This document shows, in pieces, positions 26,643-33,995 of a DNA stretch of 64,000 bases; position 1 is the stretch's first letter; each line of letters begins with the position of its first letter. A program made the position numbers and the translations under genes. Source of the stretch: Amycolatopsis sp. CA-230715 (GTDB lineage Bacteria > Actinomycetota > Actinomycetes > Mycobacteriales > Pseudonocardiaceae). The notes below the pieces were generated by a model. That model was not told the origin of the DNA, did no database searches, and worked only from the letters and a program-made list of their open reading frames with translations. The stretch lies in NCBI RefSeq assembly GCF_018736145.1, contig NZ_CP059997.1, positions 5,951,501-6,015,500 of the forward strand. Direction: 5' to 3'.

Positions 26643-27079
26643 CACGACCAGTCGACGATCGCGCCGAGGACGTTGACCGACTGGAACCGCATCGCCTTGT
26701 AGGCCATCGCGTTCCCCCACGGCATCGGGTTGCTGGTCCCGCTGGTCCCGAAGCCGAACTCCGTCCAGGCCTCGGGGCCGGGGTTGGGGCCCTCGATGTT
26801 CGTGTAGTGCTTGCCGGTGGCGTGGATCGGGCTCGCGTCGGACCGCGAGGTGTAGCTGTACTTCATGGTGGTGCCGGGCGAGCCGCCGGCGGCGCAGATG
26901 CCCTGCGACACGTCGCCCCAGCCGCCGCCGGGCGGCGCGTAGCCGGTGCCGCCGGTGTTGCAGTCGGCTGCCTTCGGCGGTACGAACGCGGGTGCGGCGG
27001 ACGGGGTGGCCTCGGCGACCCCGGCGCTCGACACCGCGACGAACGCGCCCACGGCGATCCCGACAAGTATCTTTTTCAC
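26642..27079 (-). CDS. Secreted hypothetical protein
   Basis: A 145-residue protein with a Sec signal peptide (MKKILVGIAVGAFVAVSSAGVAEA, cleavage near ATA-TP). The mature part is Gly-, Pro- and aromatic-rich, with two cysteines (ADCNTGG and GICAAGG) that could pair. It shows no catalytic motif and ends VNVLGAIVDWS. GGAGG lies upstream of ATG 27079. It forms a two-gene operon with the downstream lipoprotein, suggesting a shared envelope role. I do not recognise the family. Confidence 0.75.
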   Translation of the reverse strand: MKKILVGIAVGAFVAVSSAGVAEATPSAAPAFVPPKAADCNTGGTGYAPPGGGWGDVSQGICAAGGSPGTTMKYSYTSRSDASPIHATGKHYTNIEGPNPGPEAWTEFGFGTSGTSNPMPWGNAMAYKAMRFQSVNVLGAIVDWS

Positions 27080-27188
27080 GTTTCCTCCCAGGTTAGTTTT
27101 TCCCCAACCTCCCCCGGGCTGAACGTAACAGCGCGTCGCGCACGGGTGACCGGCTCAGCCGAAATCTCAGTAAAACGGTGGAGGCGCT

Positions 27189-27665
27189 TCAGCGGGCGAT
27201 GGGGAACACGATCCCGCCGGTCAGCCGGATCAGGTCCGCGGGAGCCAGCTCGACTTCGAGGCCGCGGCGCCCCGCCGAGCAGTGCACGGTGTCGAACCGC
27301 TCGGCCGAGGAGTCGATCACGACGGGTAGTTTCGAGCGGTGGCCGAGCGGCGAGATGCCGCCGAGCACGTATCCGGTGGCGCGCTGGGCGGCCGCGGCGT
27401 CGGCCATTTTCGCCTTCTTCTTGCCGACGGCGGCGGCGAGCGCCTTCAGGTCGAGCTGGCCGGTGACCGGGACCACGCCGACGGTCAGCTCGCCGTCGGC
27501 CTCGGCGACGAGGGTCTTGAACACGCGGGCGGGGTCGAGCCCGAGCGCGTCCACAGCCTCGGTGCCGTAGGACTCGGCGCGCGGGTCGTGGTCGTAGGCG
27601 TGCAGCGTGTGCGGCACCTTCTGCTTGGCGAGCTGCGCGGTCGCCGGGGTGCCCTTTCCAGCCAT
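27189..27665 (-). CDS. ybaK: YbaK-type Cys-tRNA(Pro) deacylase
   Basis: A 158-residue YbaK/EbsC-domain protein. Landmarks: TLVAEADGELTVGVVPVTGQLDLKALAAAVG with the conserved Lys preceding (VFKTL), ATGYVLGGISPLGHRSKLPVVID, and a C-terminal LTGGIVFPIAR. It hydrolyses mischarged Cys-tRNA(Pro). ATG 27665 is used. It is divergent from sigR, with the SigR-type promoter starting 26 nt away, so its own promoter must overlap that region. Confidence 0.93.
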   Translation of the reverse strand: MAGKGTPATAQLAKQKVPHTLHAYDHDPRAESYGTEAVDALGLDPARVFKTLVAEADGELTVGVVPVTGQLDLKALAAAVGKKKAKMADAAAAQRATGYVLGGISPLGHRSKLPVVIDSSAERFDTVHCSAGRRGLEVELAPADLIRLTGGIVFPIAR

Positions 27666-27690
27666 GTGAGGGAGTCTACGAATCGGGAGG

Positions 27691-27716
27691 GGAATGCCGC
27701 CGCGCGCCGCCTGGTT
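27691..27716 (+). promoter_or_regulatory. SigR-type (SigH-type) autoregulatory promoter
   Basis: GGAAT (27691-27695) and GTT (27714-27716) are separated by exactly 18 nt, an exact match to the published Streptomyces SigR consensus GGAAT-N18-GTT. It faces sigR, so transcription should begin near 27722-27726. In-frame GTG codons at 27726 and 27819 lie upstream of the short-form start, as in the S. coelicolor long isoform SigR'. Confidence 0.85.
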
Positions 27717-27869
27717 GACACCGGTGTGCAGACGACGCTAGCCACCCCCGCCATCCATCCCCAGCGCCAGGCGCCCGCCGCCGCGGCGGGCCGGCGCGCA
27801 CCCTCCCGCGTATCCTCGGTGCAGTCATATGCGCGGCCGCGCATCGACGAGGACGGGGAAGGGAACGGT

Positions 27870-28496
27870 TTGCCGAGCACGCAGAATCCGGCGGTGCCCG
27901 AATCGGGCTCCGAGCAGGCGCGGACCGAACGCTTCGAGCGCGACGCCATGCCACTGCTCGACCAGCTCTACTCGGCCGCCATGCGGATGACCCGCAACCC
28001 GGCCGACGCCGAGGACCTGGTCCAGGAGACCTACCTGAAGGCCTATTCGGCGTTCGCCTCCTTCAAGGAGGGCACCAACCTCAAGGCGTGGATGTACCGC
28101 ATCCTCACCAACACCTACATCAACGGCTACCGGAAGCGGCAGCGCCAGCCGGTGCAGCAGCCGACCGAGGAGATCACCGACTGGCAGATCGCCAAGGCGG
28201 AGAACCACACCTCGAGCGGGCTGCGCTCGGCCGAGGTCGAGGCGATGGACAAGCTGCCGGACGCCGACGTCAAGCAGGCCCTGCAGCGGCTGCCGGAGGA
28301 CTTCCGGCTCGCGGTGTACCTGGCCGACGTGGAGGGCTTCGCCTACAAGGAGATCGCGGAGATCATGGACACCCCGATCGGGACCGTGATGTCCCGCCTG
28401 CACCGTGGCCGCGCCCAGCTGCGTGACCTGCTGGCCGATGTCGCGCGCGAGCGCGGGTTCATCCGGGCGGCCAAGCAGGAGGTGGCGGGGCGATGA
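27870..28496 (+). CDS. sigR: Thiol-oxidative-stress ECF sigma factor SigR/SigH
   Basis: A 208-residue group IV sigma factor. Region 2 has RMTRNPADAEDLVQETYLKAY and GTNLKAWMYRILTNTYINGYRKRQRQP; region 4 has EDFRLAVYLADVEGFAYKEIAEIMDTPIGTVMSRLHRGRAQL (parts shown are the diagnostic ones). The sequence closely follows mycobacterial SigH and Streptomyces SigR, which activate thioredoxin and other disulfide-stress genes. Start is uncertain: TTG 27870 (after GGGAAGGGAA) or GTG 27894 gives the short form; GTG 27726 would add 48 residues. The anti-sigma gene rsrA overlaps its stop (ATGA). Confidence 0.95.
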   Translation: MPSTQNPAVPESGSEQARTERFERDAMPLLDQLYSAAMRMTRNPADAEDLVQETYLKAYSAFASFKEGTNLKAWMYRILTNTYINGYRKRQRQPVQQPTEEITDWQIAKAENHTSSGLRSAEVEAMDKLPDADVKQALQRLPEDFRLAVYLADVEGFAYKEIAEIMDTPIGTVMSRLHRGRAQLRDLLADVARERGFIRAAKQEVAGR

Positions 28497-28810
28497 GCAA
28501 CGAATGCGGGGACAGCGGCAAGGTCAGCTGCGACGAAGCGCTCGCCGAGATCTACCTGCTGCTGGACAAGGAGTGCGGTCCCGACCACGAGGCGCAGCTG
28601 CGCAAGCACATCGAGGACTGCCCGCCGTGCCTGGAGCAGTACGGCATCGACGAGCAGCTCAAGCAGCTGCTGGCCCGCAAGTGCGGCGGTGACCACGCGC
28701 CGGACGACCTGAAGAGCCGCCTGCGCGCGTCGATCAGGAAGACCGTCGAGGAGCGGGGTGGGATCACCATCGAACGCACCGAAGTGTCCATCGAGCAACG
28801 CTCCGAGTAG
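28493..28810 (+). CDS. rsrA: Redox-sensing zinc anti-sigma factor RsrA/RshA
   Basis: A 105-residue ZAS-family anti-sigma factor. The zinc-site motif HIEDCPPC (H-x3-C-x2-C) is intact, with additional cysteines near residues 5, 13 and 28. Under disulfide stress these cysteines oxidise, zinc is released and the sigma factor is freed. ATG 28493 overlaps the sigR stop. A strong hairpin follows. Confidence 0.96.
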   Translation: MSNECGDSGKVSCDEALAEIYLLLDKECGPDHEAQLRKHIEDCPPCLEQYGIDEQLKQLLARKCGGDHAPDDLKSRLRASIRKTVEERGGITIERTEVSIEQRSE

Positions 28811-28836
28811 GCGCTGCATAGCGCGCTGGACAGCGT

Positions 28837-28870
28837 AAAGGCCCCGGACCGCGCTGGTCTCGGGGCCTTT
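28837..28870. terminator. Bidirectional terminator between rsrA and the bL37 gene
   Basis: AAAGGCCCCG (28837-28846) pairs with CGGGGCCTTT (28861-28870) around a 14-nt loop that can pair further. T- and A-rich ends on opposite sides suit termination from both converging genes. Confidence 0.75.
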
Positions 28871-28884
28871 CGCGTCCGCCTTGC

Positions 28885-28959
28885 TCAGGCGTTGGGCTTC
28901 TTGCCGTGGTTCGCGCCGTTCTTCTTGCGGTCACGACGCTTGCGGGCGCGCTTCGACAT
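28885..28959 (-). CDS. Ribosomal protein bL37 (24 residues)
   Basis: A tiny frame, MSKRARKRRDRKKNGANHGK and four more residues (KPNA), preceded by GAGGAG 5 nt before ATG 28959. Half its residues are Arg or Lys. It matches my memory of the short actinobacterial large-subunit protein bL37 found in mycobacterial ribosome structures, also encoded near sigH-rshA and the biotinylated-protein gene. It is easily missed because of its length. It converges on rsrA across a shared terminator. Confidence 0.85.
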   Translation of the reverse strand: MSKRARKRRDRKKNGANHGKKPNA

Positions 28960-29158
28960 GCCTGCTCCTCGATGTTCCGATGGGTTCCGCCTCGGGGCAC
29001 GCCCGAGCTCCGAACCCCTAGTTTCGCACGCGCCCCGAACAGGGGGTTCCTGGGCTGGGCCGAAGGCGGCTCGCTCTGCTTGGATGAAAGCCGCGTTCGG
29101 TGACCGGGGGGACTCCGCCGGGCGCGCCCACCACTGCGTTCGCGGGAGGACACCGCCC

Positions 29159-29374
29159 ATGGCCGAAGAGATCCGGGCCGAGATCGTCGCCAATGTGATG
29201 AAGGTCGTTGCCGCCGAAGGGGTGACACTCGGTGACGGGGACACGGTGGTGATCCTCGAATCCATGAAGATGGAGATCCCCGTGCTCACCGAGGGCGCGG
29301 GCAAGCTGACCCGGCTCGCGGTGCACGAGGGCGACGTCGTACAGGAAGGCGACCTGCTCGCGGTACTGGAGTGA
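29159..29374 (+). CDS. Biotin/lipoyl carrier protein (TB7.3-like)
   Basis: A 71-residue stand-alone biotinyl domain with the biotinylation motif ESMKMEIPV (Lys of MKM). It matches mycobacterial TB7.3 (Rv3221c) in size and in position before pdtaS. Its carboxylase partner is unknown. The start is ATG 29159, 6 nt after a GGGAGGA-type site. The pdtaS GTG lies 15 nt past its stop, so the two are probably co-transcribed. Confidence 0.93.
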   Translation: MAEEIRAEIVANVMKVVAAEGVTLGDGDTVVILESMKMEIPVLTEGAGKLTRLAVHEGDVVQEGDLLAVLE

Positions 29375-29389
29375 GCCCAGAGGAGATCC

Positions 29390-30883
29390 GTGTCCACACT
29401 GTCCGACCTGCTGGCCGAGAACACCGGGCTGTCGGGCGAGGCGGCCGACCACCTGCAGACGGTGGTCGCCGAATGGCAGCTGCTCGCCGACCTGTCCTTC
29501 GCGGACTTCCTGCTGTGGGTGCCGGTGGCCCACGAGGTGTACCCCGACGGGGGTGACTTCGTGTGCGTCGCGCAGGCGCGGCCGACGACGGCGCCGACGG
29601 CCCATCCCGAGGACGTCGTCGGCACGCGGTTCACCGTGGACGAGCACCCGCAGCTGGCGAAGGCGATGCGCGAGGTCCGGATCTGCCGCGAGGAGGACCC
29701 GCACTGGTACCGGGACCTGCCGATGCGGCGCGAAGCGATCCCCGTCAGCTTCCAGGGCACCGTGATCGGCGTGCTGAGCCGCGAGACGAACCTCGCCGCG
29801 CCCCGCGTGCCGAGCCCGTTGGAGATCGCCTACCTCGGCAGTGCGGGCGATCTGTGCCAGATGATCGTGGACGGCACGTTCCCCAGCAAGGATTCGCAGA
29901 GCGACGCGCACACCAGCCCCCGCGTCGGCGACGGCCTGGTCCGGCTGGACCCGTCGGGAGCAGTGGTGTTCGCGAGCCCGAACGGGTTGTCCGCCTATCA
30001 CCGGATGGGGCACGAGTCCGATCTGGTCGGCGCCCGCCTCGCGCCGCTGACGCGCTCGCTCATCCGCGATCCCTTCGACGCGACCGAGGTGTCCCACCGG
30101 ATCCTGAACGCGCTCGACGGGAAGCCGGGGAGCCGCGCGGAGGCCGATTCGCGCCGCGGGGCCGTCGTGCTGTTCCGCGCGCTCCCGCTGCGGCCCGCCG
30201 GGCAGGCGGCGGGGGCGCTGGTGCTCGTCCGCGACGTCACCGAGGTCAAGCGGCGCGATCGCGCGCTGCTGTCGAAGGACGCGACCATCCGGGAGATCCA
30301 CCACCGGGTGAAGAACAACCTGCAGACCGTGGCCGCGCTCCTGCGGTTGCAGTCGCGCCGCACTTCGAGCGACGAAGCGCGCGTGGCGCTGGGGGAGTCG
30401 GTGCGGCGGGTGTCGTCGATCGCGATGGTGCACGAGGCGCTGTCGGTTTCCGTCGACGAGCGGGTGGACCTGGACCAGTTGCTCGACAACGTGCTGCCGA
30501 TGGTCGGGGAGGTCGCCACGGCCGAATCGCACGTGACGTTCTCGCGCACCGGGTCGTTCGGGATCGTGGTCGCCGAAATCGCCACGCCGCTGGTGATGGT
30601 GCTCGCGGAACTGGTGCAGAACGCCGTGGAGCACGCTTTCCCGCAAGGGCGTTCCGGTGAGGTGGAAGTGAAGGTGGAACGCTCGGCGCGGTGGCTGGAC
30701 GTGCTCATCCGGGACAACGGCCGCGGGTTGCCTTCGGGATTTTCGCTGGAGCGGACCGACGGGCTCGGCCTGCAGATCGCGCGGACGCTCGTCGAATCGG
30801 AATTGCGGGGCTCGCTTTCGCTGCGGGGCCGCAGCGGCGGAACCGAAGCCGCGCTGCGAATCCCTCTGAGCCGCCGCCTCTGA
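29390..30883 (+). CDS. pdtaS: Soluble sensor histidine kinase PdtaS
   Basis: A 497-residue cytosolic kinase. Residues about 1-160 form a GAF-like domain (SFADFLLWVPVAHEVYPDGGDFVCVAQ), then a PAS-like region (about 175-290, ending RDVTEVKRRD). The HisKA_2 box IREIHHRVKNNLQTVAALLRLQ holds the phosphorylated His, followed by HWE/HATPase motifs (LVQNAVEHAF, DNGRGLPSGF, LGLQIARTLV). No membrane span is present. In mycobacteria it phosphorylates the RNA-binding antiterminator PdtaR and responds to copper and nitric oxide. GTG 29390 follows AGGAGA. Confidence 0.93.
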   Translation: MSTLSDLLAENTGLSGEAADHLQTVVAEWQLLADLSFADFLLWVPVAHEVYPDGGDFVCVAQARPTTAPTAHPEDVVGTRFTVDEHPQLAKAMREVRICREEDPHWYRDLPMRREAIPVSFQGTVIGVLSRETNLAAPRVPSPLEIAYLGSAGDLCQMIVDGTFPSKDSQSDAHTSPRVGDGLVRLDPSGAVVFASPNGLSAYHRMGHESDLVGARLAPLTRSLIRDPFDATEVSHRILNALDGKPGSRAEADSRRGAVVLFRALPLRPAGQAAGALVLVRDVTEVKRRDRALLSKDATIREIHHRVKNNLQTVAALLRLQSRRTSSDEARVALGESVRRVSSIAMVHEALSVSVDERVDLDQLLDNVLPMVGEVATAESHVTFSRTGSFGIVVAEIATPLVMVLAELVQNAVEHAFPQGRSGEVEVKVERSARWLDVLIRDNGRGLPSGFSLERTDGLGLQIARTLVESELRGSLSLRGRSGGTEAALRIPLSRRL

Positions 30884-30941
30884 CGCGCTCCGTCCTCAAA
30901 GGACGGTCACACTTTCCCTTACCCGGCAACGCTTTTACCTG

Positions 30942-30992
30942 CCCCGAAAGTGACGTTCGGGGAATCTAATGCCCCGAAGGTCACCTTCGGGG
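30942..30992. repeat. Two CCCCGAA...TTCGGGG palindromes (cluster A)
   Basis: Copy A1 (30942-30962) has arms CCCCGAA/TTCGGGG around AGTGACG; copy A2 (30972-30992) is perfect, CCCCGAAGGT-C-ACCTTCGGGG. They are separated by AATCTAATG. The same element occurs at 40820-40934 and 51960-52085, always between convergent genes. The rest of 30884-31020 holds no gene I can support. Confidence 0.8.
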
Positions 30993-31020
30993 CATGCGGC
31001 ACTCGCCCGCCTAACATTTT

Positions 31021-31053
31021 TTAGGGCGGCCCCTCCAGGAGGGGCCGCCCTAA
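31021..31053. terminator. Perfect stem-loop between pdtaS and whiB1
   Basis: TTAGGGCGGCCCCTC pairs perfectly with GAGGGGCCGCCCTAA over 15 bp around CAG. T residues precede it (31014-31020), so on the minus strand an A-run follows; it is a terminator-like hairpin for the convergent genes without a classical U-tract. Between it and whiB1 (31054-31240) I see only a small GGACTT-GAG-AAGTCC palindrome at 31065-31079. Confidence 0.65.
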
Positions 31054-31240
31054 CACTGCGGGAGGACTTGAGAAGTCCTTATGACCGGGCCCGTGTTCGC
31101 GGGTGGCCCGGGAGGTAGTCGGACCCGGTGGAGGTCACAGTCACCTTGGTTGTTACGCTCAGACAGGGCCGATGTCACCTCACGTGACGCGGGCGCGCGC
31201 TTGGTGGGGCGAATTCGATCCTGCGGGGGTGGTTCCTCGA

Positions 31241-31495
31241 TCAGGCGTTGCTGCGGGTGCCGATGTGCGCACGACGGCGCTTGAGGGCGCGTCGCTCGTC
31301 CTCGCTCATACCGCCCCACACGCCGGCATCCTGTCCGCTGGCCAGTGCCCAGGCGAGACAGTCGGATGCGACGGTGCAGCGGTGGCACACGGCCTTCGCC
31401 TCGGAGACCTGGAGCAGAGCGGGACCGCTCGTTCCCACGGGGAAGAACAGCTCGGGGTCCTCGTCTCGGCAGGCCGCGTCGTGGCGCCAGTCCAT
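31241..31495 (-). CDS. whiB1: WhiB1-type iron-sulfur transcriptional regulator
   Basis: An 84-residue Wbl protein with the four cluster cysteines (Cys9; Cys37-x2-Cys40; Cys46, in VCHRCTVASDC), the GVWGGMSEDER turn and a basic C-terminal tail (RRALKRRRAHIG). Sequence and context match WhiB1, an essential nitric-oxide-responsive [4Fe-4S] regulator that binds the principal sigma factor. ATG 31495 follows GAAGGAG. Two CRP-type sites lie upstream, as reported for the mycobacterial gene. Confidence 0.96.
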   Translation of the reverse strand: MDWRHDAACRDEDPELFFPVGTSGPALLQVSEAKAVCHRCTVASDCLAWALASGQDAGVWGGMSEDERRALKRRRAHIGTRSNA

Positions 31496-31568
31496 TTCTG
31501 TGAGCTCCTTCTAAGGGGCGCAGCGCTCTGCGCCACAGTCGTCATGGCGGTCGTTTTTTGGGGTGCTT

Positions 31569-31582
31569 GTGAATGCTTTCAC
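31569..31582. promoter_or_regulatory. CRP-type site 1 upstream of whiB1
   Basis: GTGA-ATGCTT-TCAC is an exact GTGA-N6-TCAC CRP/FNR core, centred 80 nt upstream of the whiB1 start. Flanks (CTT...GAAG) extend the symmetry with one offset. Confidence 0.65.
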
Positions 31583-31618
31583 GAAGCACCGCTTTCGACA
31601 AGGGTTTTCCGAAGATCG

Positions 31619-31632
31619 GTGAGTCAGCTCAC
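31619..31632. promoter_or_regulatory. CRP-type site 2 upstream of whiB1
   Basis: GTGA-GTCAGC-TCAC is a second exact CRP core, extended to GGTGAG/CTCACC. It is centred exactly 50 nt from site 1, about five helical turns, on the same side of whiB1. Confidence 0.65.
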
Positions 31633-31781
31633 CCGGCCGAGCGACCCGTCTGACCTGCGGTTTCTGTCCGAAACGACCTTCGCGAAGGAAGGACGATGCG
31701 GTGAGTGGATGTTCTCCGTCGGCGAGCGGCAGGTCTGTCTTTGCCGCTAGTGGTCAGTCGCGGCGGACTCCGCCGCGGTGT

Positions 31782-32690
31782 TCAGCACATCACCGACAGT
31801 GCGCCCGGCGCACTGGTGAACTCCACCCTGGTCCGCTGGCCGACCAGGTCTCCGTCCACCTGGAAGTTTACCGGTTCAGAAGCCTCTATGCAGAAAGTCG
31901 GCACGTCGTCGTGACGCAGAAGACGCTTGCCGCGCTGGTTGCCGTTCGTCGTGAGCGCTTGGCGTACATGCCTGAACACGGTGGGTAGTCCGAGGCCTTT
32001 GAGGGCGAACAACCCGAGCCCGGAGTCGAAGGAGCAGCCGTTGTTGAGGTGCACCGGCTTGGTGCCGAGGTAGCTCCACGGGTCGGTGTTGGACACGAAC
32101 GCGGTGCGCACCTCGACCGGGTCCTCGCCGGGCAGCCGCACGGTCATCGCGGGCCTGCCCAGCGGCGGGCGGAGATGGCAGGCGACCGCGGCGCGCAGGT
32201 ACAGCGACGGGCTGGTCTGCTTGCCGCGCCGCTTCGCGACCCCGGCGACGACGTCGGCGTCCCAGCCGAGCCCGGCGTTGAAGGTGAACCAGTGCCCGTC
32301 GGCGAGGCCGAGCCCGACACGCCTGCTCCGGCCGGTCTCGATCGCGTTGAGGAGCTGGTGGGTGGCCTCGACGGGATCGCGCGGGATGTCGAGCGCGCGG
32401 GCGAACACGTTCGCGGAGCCGCCCGGCACCACGCCGAGCATGCTGCCCACCGGCGGGGAGTCCGCGAGCAGGCCGTTGACGACTTCGTTGACCGTGCCGT
32501 CGCCGCCGTGCGCGACGACCAGGTCGATGCCCTCGCGGGCGCTCGCCTTCGCCACGGCCAGCGCGTGGCCGCGGTACCCGGTTTCGACGACTTCGAGCTT
32601 CACCTGGCTGGCGAGAGCGTGCGCCAGCACGTCCCGGCCACCGGGGGTGGTCGAGGTCGCCTGCGGGTTCACGACGAGGACTGCGCGCAC
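31782..32690 (-). CDS. Diacylglycerol kinase-family lipid kinase
   Basis: A 302-residue protein with DAGK catalytic-domain motifs: VVNPQAT near the N-terminus, the nucleotide-binding VAHGGDGTVNEVVNGL (GGDGT), and VVPGGSANVFARALDIP. The C-terminal half is the sandwich domain with GLGWDADVV. Members phosphorylate diacylglycerol, sphingosine or related lipids. GTG 32690 is the start. From memory, Rv3218 holds the same place beside whiB1. The 286-nt gap to whiB1 carries the CRP-type sites and no supported gene. Confidence 0.9.
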   Translation of the reverse strand: MRAVLVVNPQATSTTPGGRDVLAHALASQVKLEVVETGYRGHALAVAKASAREGIDLVVAHGGDGTVNEVVNGLLADSPPVGSMLGVVPGGSANVFARALDIPRDPVEATHQLLNAIETGRSRRVGLGLADGHWFTFNAGLGWDADVVAGVAKRRGKQTSPSLYLRAAVACHLRPPLGRPAMTVRLPGEDPVEVRTAFVSNTDPWSYLGTKPVHLNNGCSFDSGLGLFALKGLGLPTVFRHVRQALTTNGNQRGKRLLRHDDVPTFCIEASEPVNFQVDGDLVGQRTRVEFTSAPGALSVMC

Positions 32691-33034
32691 TACCGCAGGG
32701 TAAGTGAAGACCCGACCTCGGACCCGGTACTGCGAAGCTCGTCACGGTACCGGTCCGCGGGACGGGTGGCCCCGCGGCCGCGTCGGACTTCGAAGCGCGC
32801 CTCTCGAAGGCTGTGCCGGGACTGCCCTCCGTCTCGTCCGACGCGCGGGCCCTTTGCCCGCGTCACGGTCCGCCGTGACAAGTGCACCCGGGCCGACCGC
32901 CCGCTCATCGACGACTGCTTCAGATCTTGGTCGCGTGGACGCCCGAGGAAAACGGCCGTCCGGGTGGCATAGGCTCGACCGAGTTCACGCACGGTCATCC
33001 GTGCGACGCATCCGCAGGTGGAAGGCCACAAGCC

Positions 33035-33508
33035 GTGCCGATCGCAGACAAGATTTCTCCCGCGCCGCGCGAAGTCCGGCTCGCCGGGGCGATCACGCTG
33101 TTGCCAGGGGTGGCGGTGCTGGTACTGGGTGTCATGGTGCTGGCGGAAAGCGGCCGGTCGAGCGCGCCCGGTAACAACGTCTACGCCGAAGCGGGCTTCT
33201 ACGGGCTCTTCGGGATCGGCATCGTCGCCGTGGGTATCGGGCTGCTGCTGGGAAAGCTGTGGGCGCGTTCACCCGGGGTGGTGGTGGCGCTGATCACCGC
33301 GGGCGCCGGGATCTACCTGACCGGGCCGTCGGGGCAGCCGGGGCCGGGCGTCCCGACCGTCCTCGCCGGGTTGCTGGTGGTGTACCTGCTCTTCCGCCAG
33401 CCTTCGCGCGCGTGGGCGCTCGGGCAGCAGGAAGGCGAGTCCGAAGAGGACGCCGCGCGCCGCGGCGGGATCGAAGGACGCGCCGAACGCCGCGAGTCGG
33501 AGGACTAG
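33035..33508 (+). CDS. Small integral membrane protein (Rv3217c-like)
   Basis: A 157-residue protein with four hydrophobic segments (about residues 17-36, 52-70, 76-90 and 103-118) and a charged C-terminal tail rich in Glu and Arg (GQQEGESEEDAARRGG...RRESED). The position between the DAGK-like gene and the GNAT gene matches an integral membrane protein gene in mycobacteria. GTG 33035 keeps a short hydrophilic N-terminus. Upstream, 32691-33034 has no supported gene. Its TAG stop overlaps that of the convergent GNAT gene in the sequence CTAG. Confidence 0.75.
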   Translation: MPIADKISPAPREVRLAGAITLLPGVAVLVLGVMVLAESGRSSAPGNNVYAEAGFYGLFGIGIVAVGIGLLLGKLWARSPGVVVALITAGAGIYLTGPSGQPGPGVPTVLAGLLVVYLLFRQPSRAWALGQQEGESEEDAARRGGIEGRAERRESED

Positions 33509-33984
33509 ACCTCGCCCGCGAGCGCGCGCAGCGGTTCGCCGTCGAGGCGGTACACGCTCCACTCGTCCATCGGCACCGCGCCGAGCGAACGGTAGAACTC
33601 GATCGCCGGATTCCAGTTCAGCACCGACCACTCCAGCCGCGAGTAGCCGCGTTCGGCGCACAGCTTCGCGAGTTCGGTCATCAGCGCCTTGCCCGCGCCG
33701 CTGCCCCGCGCCTGCTGGCGGACGTAGAGGTCCTCCAGGTAGATGCCGTGCACACCGTTCCAGGTGGAGAAGTTCAGGAACCACAAGGTGAAGCCGACGA
33801 CTTGGCCGCCGGCCTCGGCGATGTGCCCGAACAGCGCGGGGGAGTCGCCGAACAGCGCCGTGTGCAGCTGGGGCGCGGTCAGGTGGCAGTCCTGCGGCGC
33901 CTTTTCGAACTCGGCGAGGTCGTGCACCATGCCCACCACGGCGTCCACATCGGACTCGCGGACGCGCCGGATCGTTACTGGCAT
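33505..33984 (-). CDS. GNAT-family N-acetyltransferase
   Basis: A 159-residue acetyltransferase. The acetyl-CoA loop is VRQQARGSGAGKALM (Q/RxxGxG/A), preceded by the beta-strand GIYLEDLYV and followed by EWSVLNWNPAIEFYRSLGAV. The N-terminus IRRVRESDVDAVVGMVHDLAEFEKAP resembles diamine (spermidine/spermine-type) acetyltransferases, so a small amine substrate is plausible. ATG 33984 is used. The phosphatase gene lies 11 nt upstream on the same strand, so both share a transcript. Confidence 0.9.
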   Translation of the reverse strand: MPVTIRRVRESDVDAVVGMVHDLAEFEKAPQDCHLTAPQLHTALFGDSPALFGHIAEAGGQVVGFTLWFLNFSTWNGVHGIYLEDLYVRQQARGSGAGKALMTELAKLCAERGYSRLEWSVLNWNPAIEFYRSLGAVPMDEWSVYRLDGEPLRALAGEV

Positions 33985-33995
33985 CGAAGGTTCTC

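Noticed and set aside
29018..30646. A 542-codon minus-strand frame opposite pdtaS
   Set aside because: The plus strand carries a complete PdtaS-type kinase with all motifs; the antisense frame has no domain.
30884..31053. Closely spaced palindromes considered as a CRISPR array
   Set aside because: Only two units, palindromic throughout, with a spacer of 9 nt; no cas genes are nearby.
31180..31240. A GGCGAATTCGATCC segment resembling a tRNA T-arm downstream of whiB1
   Set aside because: I could not fold acceptor, D and anticodon stems around it, and there is no CCA-proximal pairing.
32049..32972. A 307-codon plus-strand frame opposite the DAGK-like gene
   Set aside because: The minus-strand gene has clear GGDGT lipid-kinase motifs; the plus-strand frame is antisense shadow extending into the intergenic gap.
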